Below, piece after piece: positions 63,541 to 64,000 of a DNA stretch of 64,000 nucleotides (its first letter is position 1; every line of letters begins with the position of its first letter). The notes under the pieces are model-generated. The model made no database searches, was not told the origin of the DNA, and worked only from the letters and a program-made list of their open reading frames with translations. Made by a program: the position numbers and the translations under genes. This stretch comes from Brachypodium distachyon (taxonomy: Eukaryota; Streptophyta; Magnoliopsida; Poales; Poaceae), in contig NC_016133.3 in NCBI RefSeq assembly GCF_000005505.3, positions 16,368,001 to 16,432,000 of the forward strand, in the 5' to 3' direction.

Positions 63541-64000
63541 GCACTGTGGTCAGGCTTGGAGGGACCCTACATTGCTCTACTCCAAGCAGCGCACGTGGGC
63601 GGGGCCCTGCTTAGGGAATACAAAAGAATACATAGTGAATACATGGGAGAGGGCGTTCTACTTTATTGCGTGTCAGAGGCTGATTGGTGGATGGCGTGTC
63701 GGTAGGTAGCTGGCCCGCTAGAATCGCCCCTCTCTGCCGAAGGTGCGTTCTCCTTAATTTTCGAGAAAAAAAAACACAAGGTGAATCGGATGAACAAATG
63801 GCATGTCCCATTTGTGTGATTCTCTGTTTGTGTTCTTTGTAGATCAAGACTTAATCTTGGTGTGATTATCTATGATCTTTATAAAGTTGATCCCTACTAA
63901 GAGTCACATTTTATGTTTGCAAGCTCAACATGTCAAGTGTCAACATTATCAAGTTGATTTCCACTAATCTTAACATGCAAAGTGCCATGTCATCAAGTTG
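63541..64000. other. Intergenic sequence to the window end
   Basis: No gene supported. ATCAAGTTGAT / CATCAAGTTG words at the very end hint at another short repeat that continues outside the window. Confidence 0.35.

Overview
This is nuclear DNA of a flowering plant, almost certainly a grass of the Pooideae type (Brachypodium, oat or wheat relatives). The sequence shows spliced genes with GT-AG introns, many Stowaway-type MITEs with CTCCCTC ends flanked by TA, a grass-type LINE, two CACTA families, Mutator-like elements with GC-rich CAGGTGGG-type ends, and GC-rich exons. I cannot name the species from sequence alone.

Layout. 1-1.6 kb: the last four exons of RPN12, a 26S proteasome lid subunit (+). 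1.6-9.1 kb: decayed sequence built largely from diverged copies of one local repeat family, a few small palindromes and a LINE 3' end. 9.17-13.43 kb: a 5'-truncated LINE with an intact 1170-residue ORF2 and a perfect 15-bp target-site duplication. 14.1-19.1 kb and 23.9-26.6 kb: two copies of a minus-strand block holding an SKIP19/FBL23-like F-box/LRR gene and an NF-YB histone-fold gene. Every one of these four genes carries a visible lesion, and the two NF-YB copies are broken in different places. Copy 1 contains an 809-bp solo LTR with a CACTG duplication. Between the copies lies a 1.7-kb CACTA element with no transposase.

27.4-39.6 kb: a hAT-type MITE and an 11.5-kb CACTA element (28025-39559, GCG duplication) with decayed TnpD and TnpA-like genes, long hairpins and palindromic repeats. 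The hAT element and the CACTA both interrupt one GC-rich locus. 40.3-41.1 kb: a 22-bp minisatellite. 43.0-44.5 kb: an intact intronless cytochrome P450 of the CYP86 clan (CYP96-like), the best complete host gene here. At 45.5-46.0 kb a glyoxal-oxidase-like fragment is fused to a fragment of the same P450 type.

46.1-56.8 kb: two back-to-back Mutator-like elements (46132-52817 and 52852-56846) with long related terminal inverted repeats and 9-bp duplications. They lie in opposite orientation and share decayed copies of an unrecognised protein with a HLTNSHDA..YLLGRVYWCGCEFIAF block. 57.4-63.6 kb: no recognisable gene, but an odd region with about twenty TGGCAACTT motifs on one side, a GC-rich open frame in the middle and ATTGATAT-type repeats on the other side.

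Functionally, host genes are few: RPN12 (protein degradation), F-box/LRR (ubiquitin-ligase substrate receptor), NF-YB (CCAAT-binding factor) and a P450 (probably fatty-acid or wax-type hydroxylation). They do not form one pathway; the rest is layered transposon history.
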